A stretch of DNA of 34,666 nucleotides from Shewanella surugensis (lineage in GTDB: Bacteria > Pseudomonadota > Gammaproteobacteria > Enterobacterales > Shewanellaceae). The translations under genes were made by a program, and so were the position numbers. The number at the start of each line of letters is the position of its first letter. The stretch's first letter is position 1. The notes beneath the pieces are model-generated. The model was not told the origin of the DNA. It searched no databases and saw only the letters and a list, made by a program, of their open reading frames with translations. Below are positions 16,601 through 24,887 of this stretch, in pieces. Location: assembly GCF_023284005.1 (NCBI RefSeq), contig NZ_JAKIKS010000058.1, positions 1-34,666 of the forward strand, in the 5' to 3' direction.

Positions 16601-18892
16601 ATGTTTGATAAAATATTAATTGCTAATCGTGGTGAAATTGCCGTTAGGATCATTCGCTGCGCGAAAGATCTTGGCTTCAAAACCGTTGCAGTGTTCTCCG
16701 AAGCTGATCAATGTGCGCCTTATGTCTCCTTAGCTGACGAAGCCATATTTATTGGCGCATCCAATATTGGTGAAAGTTATCTTGCTATCGATAAACTGAT
16801 TGCAGCAGCAATCAGCGCTGGCGCCAATGCTATTCATCCAGGTTATGGCTTTTTATCTGAAAATGCCGACTTCGCTCGTGCATGTGCTGATAACAACATA
16901 ACCTTTGTCGGTCCCAGTGCTGAAGCGATAGAGTTAATGGGCTGTAAACGCCAATCAAAAATGGCGATGTTAGCCGCCGGTGTTCCATGCATTCCCGGTT
17001 ACGAAGGCGAGGACCAAAGTGACGAGACTCTGATCAAACAAGCAGGAATTATTGGTTTTCCGCTCATGGTTAAAGCTGCCAAAGGCGGCGGTGGTCGTGG
17101 CATGCGCTTAGTTAGCGATCAATCTGATTTAAAAGCAGCCATCACATCAGCGCGTTCTGAAGCACTCAGCACTTTCGGCAGCGGCGAATTAATCATCGAA
17201 AAAGCCATCTCAAACGCTCGTCATATTGAAATACAGATTTTTGCTGATAGTGTTGGCCATATTATTCATTTAGCAGAACGTGACTGTTCAGTACAACGCC
17301 GTCATCAAAAGGTGATTGAAGAAGCCCCCTCAATAGTGTTGAATGATGCCTCAAGAAAACAAATGGGGGATGCTGCAATACTCGCGGCACAAGCCTGTGA
17401 CTATGTCGGTGCTGGCACAGTTGAGTTCTTATATGATGACTGCATTGATATAAACAGTATTGATGTAAATCGTGATGATGTAAATCGTGATGATGTAAAT
17501 CGTGATGATGTAAATCGTGATGATGTAAATCGTGATGATGTAAATCGTGATGATGTAAATCGTGATGATGTAAATCGTGACAGTAATAACAACGGCAAGT
17601 TTTACTTTTTAGAAATGAATACGCGCTTACAAGTTGAGCACCCCGTCACCGAATTAGTGACTGGCCTTGATTTAGTGGCACTGCAATTAAATGTAGCAAA
17701 CGGCGAACCACTTCCAATAAACCAGCAAGATGTCACCATTACCGGTCATGCGATAGAAGTGCGTTTATATGCCGAAGATCCTGCCAATAATTTCATGCCA
17801 CAAACAGGAAAAATTCATTTATGGCAACCCGCTTTAACTAATGATGATGCTATCCTTCAATCTCAACCCATGGCGGGTATAAGAGTTGATTCAGGGATCA
17901 CCCAAGGCCAAGTGATTTCTGCGTTTTATGATCCTCTACTCGCTAAGTTAATTAGCTATGGAAGTAATAGAGAGCAAGCACGTCGTCGTTTAGTCCGTTT
18001 AGTGCAAGACACTCAATTACTCGGTGTCCGTGATAATCGTGCCTTTTTAAATGAGTTACTGAGTGATAGAAACTTTATTGAGGGGAATGCCAAAACCAAC
18101 TTTATTACCGCACAATTCAGTAATAACAAAAGCCTAACAACTCAACAAGTCACAATGGAAGATTGGTTATTAGCGGCGGTTCTGCTTAAATCCAAGATAG
18201 ATATTGATACACAGCAAAGCCCACCACAGCCGCTTCAACCATTACATACTTCTTTTATGGGTCAGCAATTAATGTCCCTTAGTTGTGAGCAAGTAAACTC
18301 TGGTGAAGTGAAAAAATTAGTCATTAGCCAACCCATTTTGAATTGCACTGATCCACAGACAATTACGCAGAAGATTCCGCAGAAAATATTCCAAGTGACT
18401 TCATTAGCACAAGGGCAAGACAGCCATACACTAAACATTGCCAATGATAATAATGACAATGGTAACAACAAAATTGATCCCTCAGAGCAATTAGCAATCA
18501 TAACCTTATCCAATAATAAAATTCGCTATTTATACCAAGGTGTAATTAAGACACGTCACTTTGTTTTTGATCAAAACCCAGCATCTGCATCACTATGGTT
18601 AAGCAATATTGCCGGTAACTTACAGTTTTTTGATCGCTCACTAACCTCAACCAAAGTAACAGAGGCGGGATCGGAACAAGTGACAGCATCAATGGATGGT
18701 GTGGTCGTTGATGTACTGGTCAAAGAAGGTGATCCCGTCGCTTGTGGTGATGTCATTGCCATTATCGACGCCATGAAAATGGAGCACATGTTGAAATCGA
18801 GCATTGACGGCCATGTTGAAAAAGTATTAACAACAACAGGAAATCAAGTGAAAGCACAGCAACTATTAGTGCAACTGAAACAGTTTACTTAA
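16601..18892 (+). CDS. atuF: Geranyl-CoA carboxylase alpha subunit (biotin carboxylase + BCCP)
   Basis: This 763-residue biotin-containing subunit carboxylates biotin with ATP and bicarbonate and delivers it to AtuC. The N-terminal biotin carboxylase domain begins with ILIANRGEIAVRI, has the glycine-rich ATP loop KAAKGGGGRGMRLV, and the ATP-grasp segment FLEMNTRLQVEHPVTE. The C-terminal biotinyl domain has DAMKMEHM, with K726 as the biotin site. The frame is open from a GTG at 16580, but AAAGG at 16588-16592 sits 8 nt before ATG 16601. The protein is about 100 residues longer than typical AtuF or LiuD (about 660). Forty of these come from an in-frame (DVNRD)8 repeat at residues 288-327, and further low-complexity Asn/Asp-rich tracts lie in the linker (about 600-630). 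Confidence 0.9.
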   Translation: MFDKILIANRGEIAVRIIRCAKDLGFKTVAVFSEADQCAPYVSLADEAIFIGASNIGESYLAIDKLIAAAISAGANAIHPGYGFLSENADFARACADNNITFVGPSAEAIELMGCKRQSKMAMLAAGVPCIPGYEGEDQSDETLIKQAGIIGFPLMVKAAKGGGGRGMRLVSDQSDLKAAITSARSEALSTFGSGELIIEKAISNARHIEIQIFADSVGHIIHLAERDCSVQRRHQKVIEEAPSIVLNDASRKQMGDAAILAAQACDYVGAGTVEFLYDDCIDINSIDVNRDDVNRDDVNRDDVNRDDVNRDDVNRDDVNRDDVNRDSNNNGKFYFLEMNTRLQVEHPVTELVTGLDLVALQLNVANGEPLPINQQDVTITGHAIEVRLYAEDPANNFMPQTGKIHLWQPALTNDDAILQSQPMAGIRVDSGITQGQVISAFYDPLLAKLISYGSNREQARRRLVRLVQDTQLLGVRDNRAFLNELLSDRNFIEGNAKTNFITAQFSNNKSLTTQQVTMEDWLLAAVLLKSKIDIDTQQSPPQPLQPLHTSFMGQQLMSLSCEQVNSGEVKKLVISQPILNCTDPQTITQKIPQKIFQVTSLAQGQDSHTLNIANDNNDNGNNKIDPSEQLAIITLSNNKIRYLYQGVIKTRHFVFDQNPASASLWLSNIAGNLQFFDRSLTSTKVTEAGSEQVTASMDGVVVDVLVKEGDPVACGDVIAIIDAMKMEHMLKSSIDGHVEKVLTTTGNQVKAQQLLVQLKQFT
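17461..17580 (+). repeat. Perfect 8 x 15-bp in-frame tandem repeat inside atuF
   Basis: The unit TGATGTAAATCGTGA is repeated eight times without a mismatch. A degenerate ninth copy lies directly upstream (17446-17460, TGATATAAACAGTAT). In frame it encodes (DVNRD)8. It falls between VEFLYDD and GKFYFLEMN, where biotin carboxylases normally have a short turn. As a perfect 15-bp repeat it should expand and contract in whole codons. Confidence 0.98.
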
Positions 18893-18951
18893 TTCAATAT
18901 AAGGCGCTGTTTAAATTACAATCTTTACCCATAATCTCAGGAAGTCTATTT

Positions 18952-19899
18952 ATGTTACCCAAGCAATGGCAGGACCGCCTTTCTATCCCTGTAGTCATGG
19001 CTCCCATGTTTTTAGTTTCATGCCCAGAGATCGTGATCAGTGGGTGTAAAAAAGGCATCATTGGCACTTTTCCCGCACTCAACCAAAGAACCAGTGAAGG
19101 GTTTGAGCAATGGTTAATTGAAATCACAACCGCACTCAGTGAATTTGAGTCCGAAACTGGGAAACAAGCTGCGCCTTTTGGCGTGAACTTAATTGTCCAT
19201 GACTCTAACCCTAGGTTGCAAGCTGACTTAGCACTTTGTGTTAAATATAAAGTGCCGCTTGTACTTACCGCCCTTGGCGCATTAAAAGATGTGGTTGATG
19301 TCGTGCATAACTATGGCGGTATTGTTTTTCATGATGTAACCACTAAACGCCACGGAGAAAAAGCTGCAGCAGCTGGCGTCGACGGTTTAATTGCCGTTAG
19401 CGGTGGCGCTGGTGGCCATGCCGGCAGTTTGAACCCCTTTGCCTTAGTGGAAGATATTCGCTCTTTTTGGGATAAGACAATTTTACTCGGCGGCTGCATC
19501 AATAAAGGTCATCAAGTACGGGCAGCAGAAATAATGGGGGCCGACCTTGCCTATATAGGCACGCGATTTATCAATACGCTTGAGAGTAAAGCGCCTCAGG
19601 GGCACAAAGATTTAATTGTTAAGTCTAAATCGACTGATATTGTCTATACCCCCGCTGTGACAGGTGTTCCGTCTAACTTTATTAAGGAAAGTCTACAAAA
19701 TTCTGGTTATGACATGCAGGCATTACTCAACACGGGCGATGTGAATTTTGGTGAAAAACTCACGCCAACAGGCAGTGATTCGTCCAAAGCATGGCAAGAT
19801 GTTTGGTCTGCAGGACATGGCGTTGCGAGTATTAGTGATATTCCCTGCTGCGACGACTTGATTGATAAAATGGTTGCAGAGTACCACGCAGCACAATAA
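18952..19899 (+). CDS. Nitronate monooxygenase / 2-nitropropane dioxygenase family flavoprotein
   Basis: This 315-residue FMN-dependent TIM-barrel enzyme is of the nitronate monooxygenase family, which oxidises alkyl nitronates such as propionate 3-nitronate. Family marks are the N-terminal IPVVMAPMFLVS (12-23), the FMN-binding GGAGGHAG (151-158) with its histidine, GGCINKGHQV (180-189) and YIGTRF (201-206). Many members are only annotated by homology, and related proteins also act as enoyl reductases. AGGAAG lies 7 nt before the ATG. It follows atuF by 59 bp on the same strand and ends at a strong terminator, so it is probably the last gene of the atu transcript. Its job in terpene breakdown is unknown. 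Confidence 0.85.
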   Translation: MLPKQWQDRLSIPVVMAPMFLVSCPEIVISGCKKGIIGTFPALNQRTSEGFEQWLIEITTALSEFESETGKQAAPFGVNLIVHDSNPRLQADLALCVKYKVPLVLTALGALKDVVDVVHNYGGIVFHDVTTKRHGEKAAAAGVDGLIAVSGGAGGHAGSLNPFALVEDIRSFWDKTILLGGCINKGHQVRAAEIMGADLAYIGTRFINTLESKAPQGHKDLIVKSKSTDIVYTPAVTGVPSNFIKESLQNSGYDMQALLNTGDVNFGEKLTPTGSDSSKAWQDVWSAGHGVASISDIPCCDDLIDKMVAEYHAAQ

Positions 19900-19956
19900 T
19901 TTTATGTTTAGAGCCCCGCTCAATGAGCAACAATGGGTTTAACAGATAAGCAATAA

Positions 19957-19982
19957 AAAAGGATGCCGATTGGCATCCTTTT
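19957..19982. terminator. Bidirectional terminator between the flavoprotein gene and gyrA
   Basis: AAAAGGATGCC (19957-19967) and GGCATCCTTTT (19972-19982) form a perfect 11-bp stem around a GATT loop. A-run and T-run on opposite sides allow termination of the atu-side transcript and of gyrA. Confidence 0.93.
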
Positions 19983-20010
19983 CTATTATTACCCGTGATC
20001 TTTAAACAAT

Positions 20011-22710
20011 TTATTCGTCTTCTTCAGACGGCAGATCTGTCGATTGCGCTTCAACGTCAGTCGTTATATTAACGACCTCGCCTTCAATCACTTCACCTTC
20101 TTCACTTTCTAATTCATCATCCGTTTGGATTTCATCGATGCGTTGCAGCCCGACCACTTTCTCTTCAGTCGCCGTTTTGATAATTGTGACACCTTGGGTG
20201 TTACGCCCAATGGTTGACACGCCCGTTGCAGGCGTTCGCACTAAGGTACCTTTGTCACTGATCAACATGATTTCATCATTTTCACACACTTGAACAGCGC
20301 CCACAACGGCACCATTACGCTCGCTAATTTTGATAGAAACCACACCTTTGGTTGCACGACTCTTGGCTGGATACTCTTCCAGCAAGGTGCATTTACCAAA
20401 ACCGTTTTCAGTTACAGTGAGAATAGCGCCATCATTCTTAGGTACGATTAACGACACCACTTTCTGGCCTGCTTCTAAACGAATACCACGTACGCCGGTT
20501 GCAGTCCGTCCCATAGGTCTTAACGCCAGCACTTCTTCGCCAGTTTCAGGATCGCGTTTCACTTCACCGGTTTCAGAATCTTTCACTTTCTCGTTAAAGC
20601 GAACGACTTTACCCGCATCCGAGAACAACATGATTTCATCATTACCATTGGTGATATCCACACCAATCAGCTGATCGCCATCTTTAAGGTTCACGGCAAT
20701 AATACCGTTTGCCCTTGGGTTACTGTATGCGGTCAACGGGGTTTTCTTCACCGTACCGTGTGAGGTTGCCATGATAATGTACTTATCATCTTCATACTCA
20801 CGCACTGGTAAAATAGCCGTAATACGCTCACCGTCAGAAAGAGGCAATAAGTTCACAATCGGACGACCACGCGCTTGACGGCTGGCTAGAGGTAATTGAT
20901 ACACCTTTAACCAATACATTTTACCAAAATCAGAGAAGCATAAGATAGTATCATGGGTATTCGCCACTAAGAGCTTTTCAACAAAGTCTTCATCTTTTAC
21001 TTTCGTCGCGGCTTTGCCTTTACCACCACGGCGCTGCGCTTGATAGTCACTTAACACTTGATATTTCGCATAACCTAAATGAGACAAGGTCACAACAACA
21101 TCTTCTTCATTGATAAGATCTTCTAGACTCATATCAACTTCATTGGCATTAATCACCGTTCGACGAGTATCACCATAGACAGCTAAAATTTCATTCAATT
21201 CTTCCTTGATGACTTCCATTAAACGCTCAGGGCTGCCTAAAATAAACAGTAACCCAGCAATAATGCTTAATAGCTCATCGTATTCTTGAAGAATTTTGTC
21301 ATGCTCAAGCCCAGTCAATCTGTGTAGGCGCAGCTCAAGGATCGCTTGGGCTTGTTGCTCTGTCAGGTAATACAAACCATCACGAATACCAAACTCTGGA
21401 TCTAACCATTCTGGACGCGCCGCATCATCACCCGCTTTTTCCAGCATAGTCTTCACATTACCCAGCTCCCAGCCTTGTGCCATCAATTTCACTTTGGCAT
21501 CGCTTGAGGTCGCTGAGGATTTAATCAGCGCGATAATGGGATCGATATTCGCTAAAGCAACCGCTAACGATTCTAAAATATGCGCGCGATCACGGGCTTT
21601 ACGTAATTCAAATACCGTCCGGCGGGTGACCACTTCACGGCGATGCAAGATGAAACACTCAAGCATCTCTTTCAAATTAAACAATTTAGGTTGACCGTTA
21701 GTCAATGCCACCATGTTTATGCCAAAAGAACACTGCATTTGCGTTTGAGCATAGAGGTTATTCAGTACCACCTCGCCCACTTCACCACGCTTAATTTCAA
21801 TCACGATGCGCATACCGTCTTTATCAGACTCATCGCGCAATCCTGAAATCCCTTCGATTTTCTTGTCTTTTACCAGCTCGGCGATTTTCTCAATCAAACG
21901 GGCTTTATTCACCTGATAAGGGATTTCATGGACGATAATACGTTCACGGCCATTATCTTCGGTTTCAACCTCCGCTTTAGACCGCATTACCGCACGGCCT
22001 TTACCCGTATGGTAGGCATCGACAATGCCTTTACGGCCATTAATCATCGCCGCAGTTGGAAAGTCGGGGCCTGGAATATATTCCATTAACTCATTAATCG
22101 TTAGATCGGGATCGGCTATTAATGCCAAACATCCCGCCACCACTTCATTTAAGTTATGCGGCGGAATATTGGTCGCCATCCCCACAGCAATACCGGAAGA
22201 ACCATTAATCAACAGATTAGGGACTCGCGTCGGCAACACTTCAGGAATAAATTCGGTGCCATCGTAGTTAGGCACAAAATCAACGGTCTCTTTGTCCAAA
22301 TCCGCCAATAATTGATGCGCTAACTTCTCCATACGAATTTCGGTATAACGCATGGCCGCCGCGGAATCACCGTCAACTGAACCAAAATTACCTTGACCGT
22401 CAATTAATGTATAACGTAAAGAGAAAGGCTGTGCTAAACGAACGATCGTATCATACACAGCAGTATCACCATGTGGATGATATTTACCGATAACATCACC
22501 GACGACACGAGCCGACTTTTTATACGGCTTATTCCAATCATTCTTTAGTTCGTTCATAGCAAATAACACACGACGATGCACAGGCTTTAAGCCATCTCGC
22601 ACGTCAGGTAATGCTCGACCCACAATGACGCTCATGGCGTAATCTAAGTATGAATTTTTTAATTCGTCTTCAATATTAATGGGTGTTATAGATGAAGCCA
22701 GATCAGTCAT
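20011..22710 (-). CDS. gyrA: DNA gyrase subunit A
   Basis: GyrA is the DNA-cleaving subunit of gyrase (A2B2), which introduces negative supercoils. From the ATG at 22710 the protein has 899 residues. The frame is open from a TTG at 22743, but the ATG start (MTDLASSITPINIE) matches the family N-terminus and has AGGAG upstream. The catalytic tyrosine is Y122 in AAAMRYTEIR. The C-terminal DNA-wrapping domain carries the GyrA box QRRGGKG. In the quinolone region GKYHPHGDTAVYD, position 83 is Thr and 87 is Asp. Thr83 also occurs in wild-type Pseudomonas, so it is not by itself a resistance mark. The tail is acidic, as is usual. Confidence 0.97.
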   Translation of the reverse strand: MTDLASSITPINIEDELKNSYLDYAMSVIVGRALPDVRDGLKPVHRRVLFAMNELKNDWNKPYKKSARVVGDVIGKYHPHGDTAVYDTIVRLAQPFSLRYTLIDGQGNFGSVDGDSAAAMRYTEIRMEKLAHQLLADLDKETVDFVPNYDGTEFIPEVLPTRVPNLLINGSSGIAVGMATNIPPHNLNEVVAGCLALIADPDLTINELMEYIPGPDFPTAAMINGRKGIVDAYHTGKGRAVMRSKAEVETEDNGRERIIVHEIPYQVNKARLIEKIAELVKDKKIEGISGLRDESDKDGMRIVIEIKRGEVGEVVLNNLYAQTQMQCSFGINMVALTNGQPKLFNLKEMLECFILHRREVVTRRTVFELRKARDRAHILESLAVALANIDPIIALIKSSATSSDAKVKLMAQGWELGNVKTMLEKAGDDAARPEWLDPEFGIRDGLYYLTEQQAQAILELRLHRLTGLEHDKILQEYDELLSIIAGLLFILGSPERLMEVIKEELNEILAVYGDTRRTVINANEVDMSLEDLINEEDVVVTLSHLGYAKYQVLSDYQAQRRGGKGKAATKVKDEDFVEKLLVANTHDTILCFSDFGKMYWLKVYQLPLASRQARGRPIVNLLPLSDGERITAILPVREYEDDKYIIMATSHGTVKKTPLTAYSNPRANGIIAVNLKDGDQLIGVDITNGNDEIMLFSDAGKVVRFNEKVKDSETGEVKRDPETGEEVLALRPMGRTATGVRGIRLEAGQKVVSLIVPKNDGAILTVTENGFGKCTLLEEYPAKSRATKGVVSIKISERNGAVVGAVQVCENDEIMLISDKGTLVRTPATGVSTIGRNTQGVTIIKTATEEKVVGLQRIDEIQTDDELESEEGEVIEGEVVNITTDVEAQSTDLPSEEDE

Positions 22711-23048
22711 AAACTGCTCGATCTCCTGATAAATAGCTGACAACTTTGTCCCTAAAATGAGAGCTTAAGTCATTGCCGAGCTTGAAAACGTGATTTGACA
22801 TTCTAACACAGTTATTAATTGTCGCTAGGCCTAATTAGTGTTCATTTTAAATAAGTAAAATCTGCCCTTTTCGATCGTTTAATTTTGAGGCGAAAGCGTA
22901 ATAATGACAAGCTGAATGCTTGACCCATAATCCATTAACGGCCCCCTCGAACTCAGTAATAAGTTCCTGCCACTCGCTCCCTTTTGTTTATTATTCGTCA
23001 TAATAAAGATAAACTCATCTTAGATATCGATGATTAAGGGGTAATAAC
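22711..23048. other. Divergent intergenic region gyrA / ubiG
   Basis: These 338 bp hold the divergent promoters of gyrA and ubiG. On the minus strand TAGAAT (22800-22805) is a possible gyrA -10 without a convincing -35. I see no gene, and no promoter for ubiG stands out. AAGGGG at 23036-23041 is the ubiG ribosome-binding site. Confidence 0.4.
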
Positions 23049-23759
23049 GTGCAGCACAACACAAATGTAGATCCTGAAGAAATTGCAAAATTTGAGAAAA
23101 TGGCGTCAACTTGGTGGGATCCACAAGGCGAATTTAAACCGCTTCACAACCTCAACCCCCTTAGGCTTAACTATATCGATCAAACGGCAGCAGGCATTTT
23201 TGGTAAACGTGTGTTAGATGTCGGTTGTGGCGGCGGTATTTTGTCTGAAAGCATGGCAAAACTTGGCGCTAAAGTGGATGGAATCGATATGGGAGAAGAG
23301 CCTTTAGATGTGGCACGATTGCATGCATTAGCGGCTGGCGTTGATGTCAACTATATTAAGTGTACGGCAGAAGCTCATAAAGAGAGTCATCTCGGTGTTT
23401 ATGATGTGATCACGTGTATGGAAATGTTAGAGCATGTCCCCGATCCAGGCTCGGTTATTCAAGCCTGTGCCGATATGGTCAAACCAGGCGGCTATGTGTT
23501 CTTTTCTACCATCAATCGCAACATCATGGCTTATTTACAAACCATTATAGGGGCTGAATACCTGCTTAAAATGCTCCCTATTGGTACCCATGATCATACC
23601 AAGTTTATTAAGCCTTCTGAACTCATCTCATTAGCAGAGCACGCTGAACTTCAATGCTTTGATGCCACAGGCATTACTTATAACCCGTTAACCGATGTGT
23701 TTAAATATACGCAAAAACTCGATGTCAATTATATGATAGCGACTATTAAGCATGACTAA
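23049..23759 (+). CDS. ubiG: Ubiquinone biosynthesis O-methyltransferase
   Basis: UbiG is a SAM-dependent methyltransferase that performs both O-methylations in ubiquinone synthesis. It has 236 residues (E. coli 240). SAM motif I is VLDVGCGGGILSE (55-67), with the acidic residue of motif II in VDGIDMGEEPL and CMEMLEHVPDP downstream. MASTWWDPQGEFKPLHNLNPLRL at the N-terminus is characteristic of UbiG. The start is GTG, supported by AAGGGG 8 nt upstream. The stop overlaps the start of the next gene by 8 nt, so the two are translationally coupled. Confidence 0.95.
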   Translation: MQHNTNVDPEEIAKFEKMASTWWDPQGEFKPLHNLNPLRLNYIDQTAAGIFGKRVLDVGCGGGILSESMAKLGAKVDGIDMGEEPLDVARLHALAAGVDVNYIKCTAEAHKESHLGVYDVITCMEMLEHVPDPGSVIQACADMVKPGGYVFFSTINRNIMAYLQTIIGAEYLLKMLPIGTHDHTKFIKPSELISLAEHAELQCFDATGITYNPLTDVFKYTQKLDVNYMIATIKHD

Positions 23760-24474
23760 CTTTCAGCCATCGAGTTTAGTCTCATCAAGCTCATATCAAC
23801 ATCTAACCAATAAGGTACCTATTAAAGGGGTATTATTTGATCTTGACGGTACGCTCGCCGATACCGCCCCCGATCTTGTTCACGCACTCAACCTAAGCCT
23901 AAAAGACTTCGGCTATCCACAACAAAGTATCGACAGCATGCGTTCTGCCGCTTCCCATGGCAGTTTAGCACTCGTGAACGCCGCTCAACCCGATTTATCA
24001 ATTGATGAAACAACGATAATACAACAAAGGCTATTAACTTATTATCATCAAATCAATGGCGATAATACTGAGATTTTTGATGGATTACAGGCAGTCTTGT
24101 CATTACTGGATAATAAAGGCATACCTTATGGTGTCGTCACCAATAAAGCCGCGCGGTTTGCAAGGCCTTTACTTGATGTACTCGATCTCACTCAAAGAAT
24201 GTGCACCATTATCAGCGGTGATAGTACCCTTTACGCGAAACCTCACACCGCGCCCATGTGGTTAGCCGCACAGCAAATGAACTGCGCCTCGCATACGATT
24301 CTTTATTTAGGTGATGCTGAGCGGGATCTCATTGCGGCCAAAAATGCCAATATGATTGGTGGCGTCGCACTTTGGGGTTATATCAATCATGATGATTTGC
24401 CTAATACTTGGCCTGCTGATCATTATTTTGCAGCGGGAACCTGTTTAGAAAAATGGTTAATTGAACAACTTTAG
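23752..24474 (+). CDS. HAD-family phosphatase (Gph- or MupP-like)
   Basis: This 240-residue haloacid dehalogenase-type phosphatase has motif I FDLDGTLADT (nucleophile D30, acid/base D32), motif II threonine in GVVTNK, the lysine in YAKPH, and motif IV in LGDAERDLIAAKNA. It has a family-typical cap domain. It is usually annotated as phosphoglycolate phosphatase (Gph). The pairing directly behind ubiG is, however, the same as for Pseudomonas MupP, which dephosphorylates N-acetylmuramate 6-phosphate in cell-wall recycling, so MupP is a serious alternative. It overlaps ubiG by 8 nt. The N-terminal ~22 residues before the HAD domain are Ser-rich and longer than usual. Confidence 0.88.
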   Translation: MTNFQPSSLVSSSSYQHLTNKVPIKGVLFDLDGTLADTAPDLVHALNLSLKDFGYPQQSIDSMRSAASHGSLALVNAAQPDLSIDETTIIQQRLLTYYHQINGDNTEIFDGLQAVLSLLDNKGIPYGVVTNKAARFARPLLDVLDLTQRMCTIISGDSTLYAKPHTAPMWLAAQQMNCASHTILYLGDAERDLIAAKNANMIGGVALWGYINHDDLPNTWPADHYFAAGTCLEKWLIEQL

Positions 24475-24484
24475 TACAAACTCG

Positions 24485-24558
24485 GATCGAAATGTAGAGG
24501 GCCTTGAATAAGGATCCAGCAATGACGATCCGATCTTTACATTCGATCAAAACGGCTT
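24485..24558 (+). terminator. Nested hairpin after the HAD phosphatase gene
   Basis: GATCGAAATGTA (24485-24496) pairs, with one bulge, with TACATTCGATC (24538-24548). An inner stem GGATC (24512-24516) / GATCC (24527-24531) lies in its loop. AAAACGG then a T-rich stretch follow. It is a plausible end for the ubiG operon. Confidence 0.45.
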
Positions 24559-24640
24559 ATTTTTTACCCTTTAAAATTTTAATCATATGAAAACAAGCCT
24601 CAAGGGTTAGCTGTTACTAACCGAGGTTATTATCCTCAAG

Positions 24641-24649
24641 ATATCCACA
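24641..24649 (+). promoter_or_regulatory. DnaA-box-like site upstream of nrdA
   Basis: ATATCCACA differs from the DnaA-box consensus TTATCCACA at one position and lies about 20 bp upstream of the proposed nrdA -35. DnaA regulates nrdAB in E. coli through boxes in this area. A single near-match is weak evidence on its own. Confidence 0.4.
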
Positions 24650-24670
24650 ACTTGTGCCCAAAGTTCTCAC

Positions 24671-24734
24671 TTGCAAAATAGCCAAAACCGCACTATCTTG
24701 TATCTAAGAAATAACAAAGCACCATATATTGTGT
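24671..24734 (+). promoter_or_regulatory. nrdA promoter overlapped by a pair of NrdR boxes
   Basis: There is -35 TTGCAA (24671-24676), a 17-bp spacer, and -10 TATCTT (24694-24699). Two sequences fit the NrdR box consensus ACACWATATMTWGTGT. Box 1 at 24688-24703 matches 12 of 16 positions and covers the -10. Box 2 at 24719-24734 (GCACCATATATTGTGT) matches closely. Their starts are 31 bp apart, i.e. three helical turns, the usual NrdR spacing. This indicates repression of nrdAB by NrdR when (d)ATP is high. Confidence 0.8.
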
Positions 24735-24750
24735 GTAGGTAACAATTGAA

Positions 24751-24786
24751 GACACTATAAGGACCTCAGTGTCAAGTAAAGACACT
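24751..24786 (+). repeat. Alternating GACACT / AGTGTC repeats in the nrdA leader
   Basis: GACACT (24751-24756), AGTGTC (24768-24773) and GACACT (24781-24786) lie in the ~180-nt leader. The middle copy can pair with either neighbour, giving two mutually exclusive hairpins. No function is known to me. Confidence 0.5.
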
Positions 24787-24887
24787 AAGCTTAATTTATC
24801 AGTCAATATTTGATTGTGATATGGACACCTAGTGTGATCTTAACCCGATCGCCAACATGAATATAAAGAACCAAGGCCCCTCTATTA

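Noticed and set aside
17461..17580. Possible CRISPR array
   Set aside because: The 15-bp units are directly adjacent with no spacers and are in frame with a gene.
17401..17598. Minus-strand frame with repeated SRFTS units
   Set aside because: It is only the antisense reading of the 15-bp tandem repeat in atuF.
10874..18892. Leucine/isovalerate (liu) operon
   Set aside because: The carboxylase, dehydrogenase and hydratase would fit, but the DUF1446 AtuA gene, the Ala in the AtuC pocket and the lack of an HMG-CoA lyase gene favour the terpene pathway. Not fully excluded.
22711..22743. TTG start of gyrA, 11 codons upstream
   Set aside because: The ATG at 22710 matches the conserved GyrA N-terminus.
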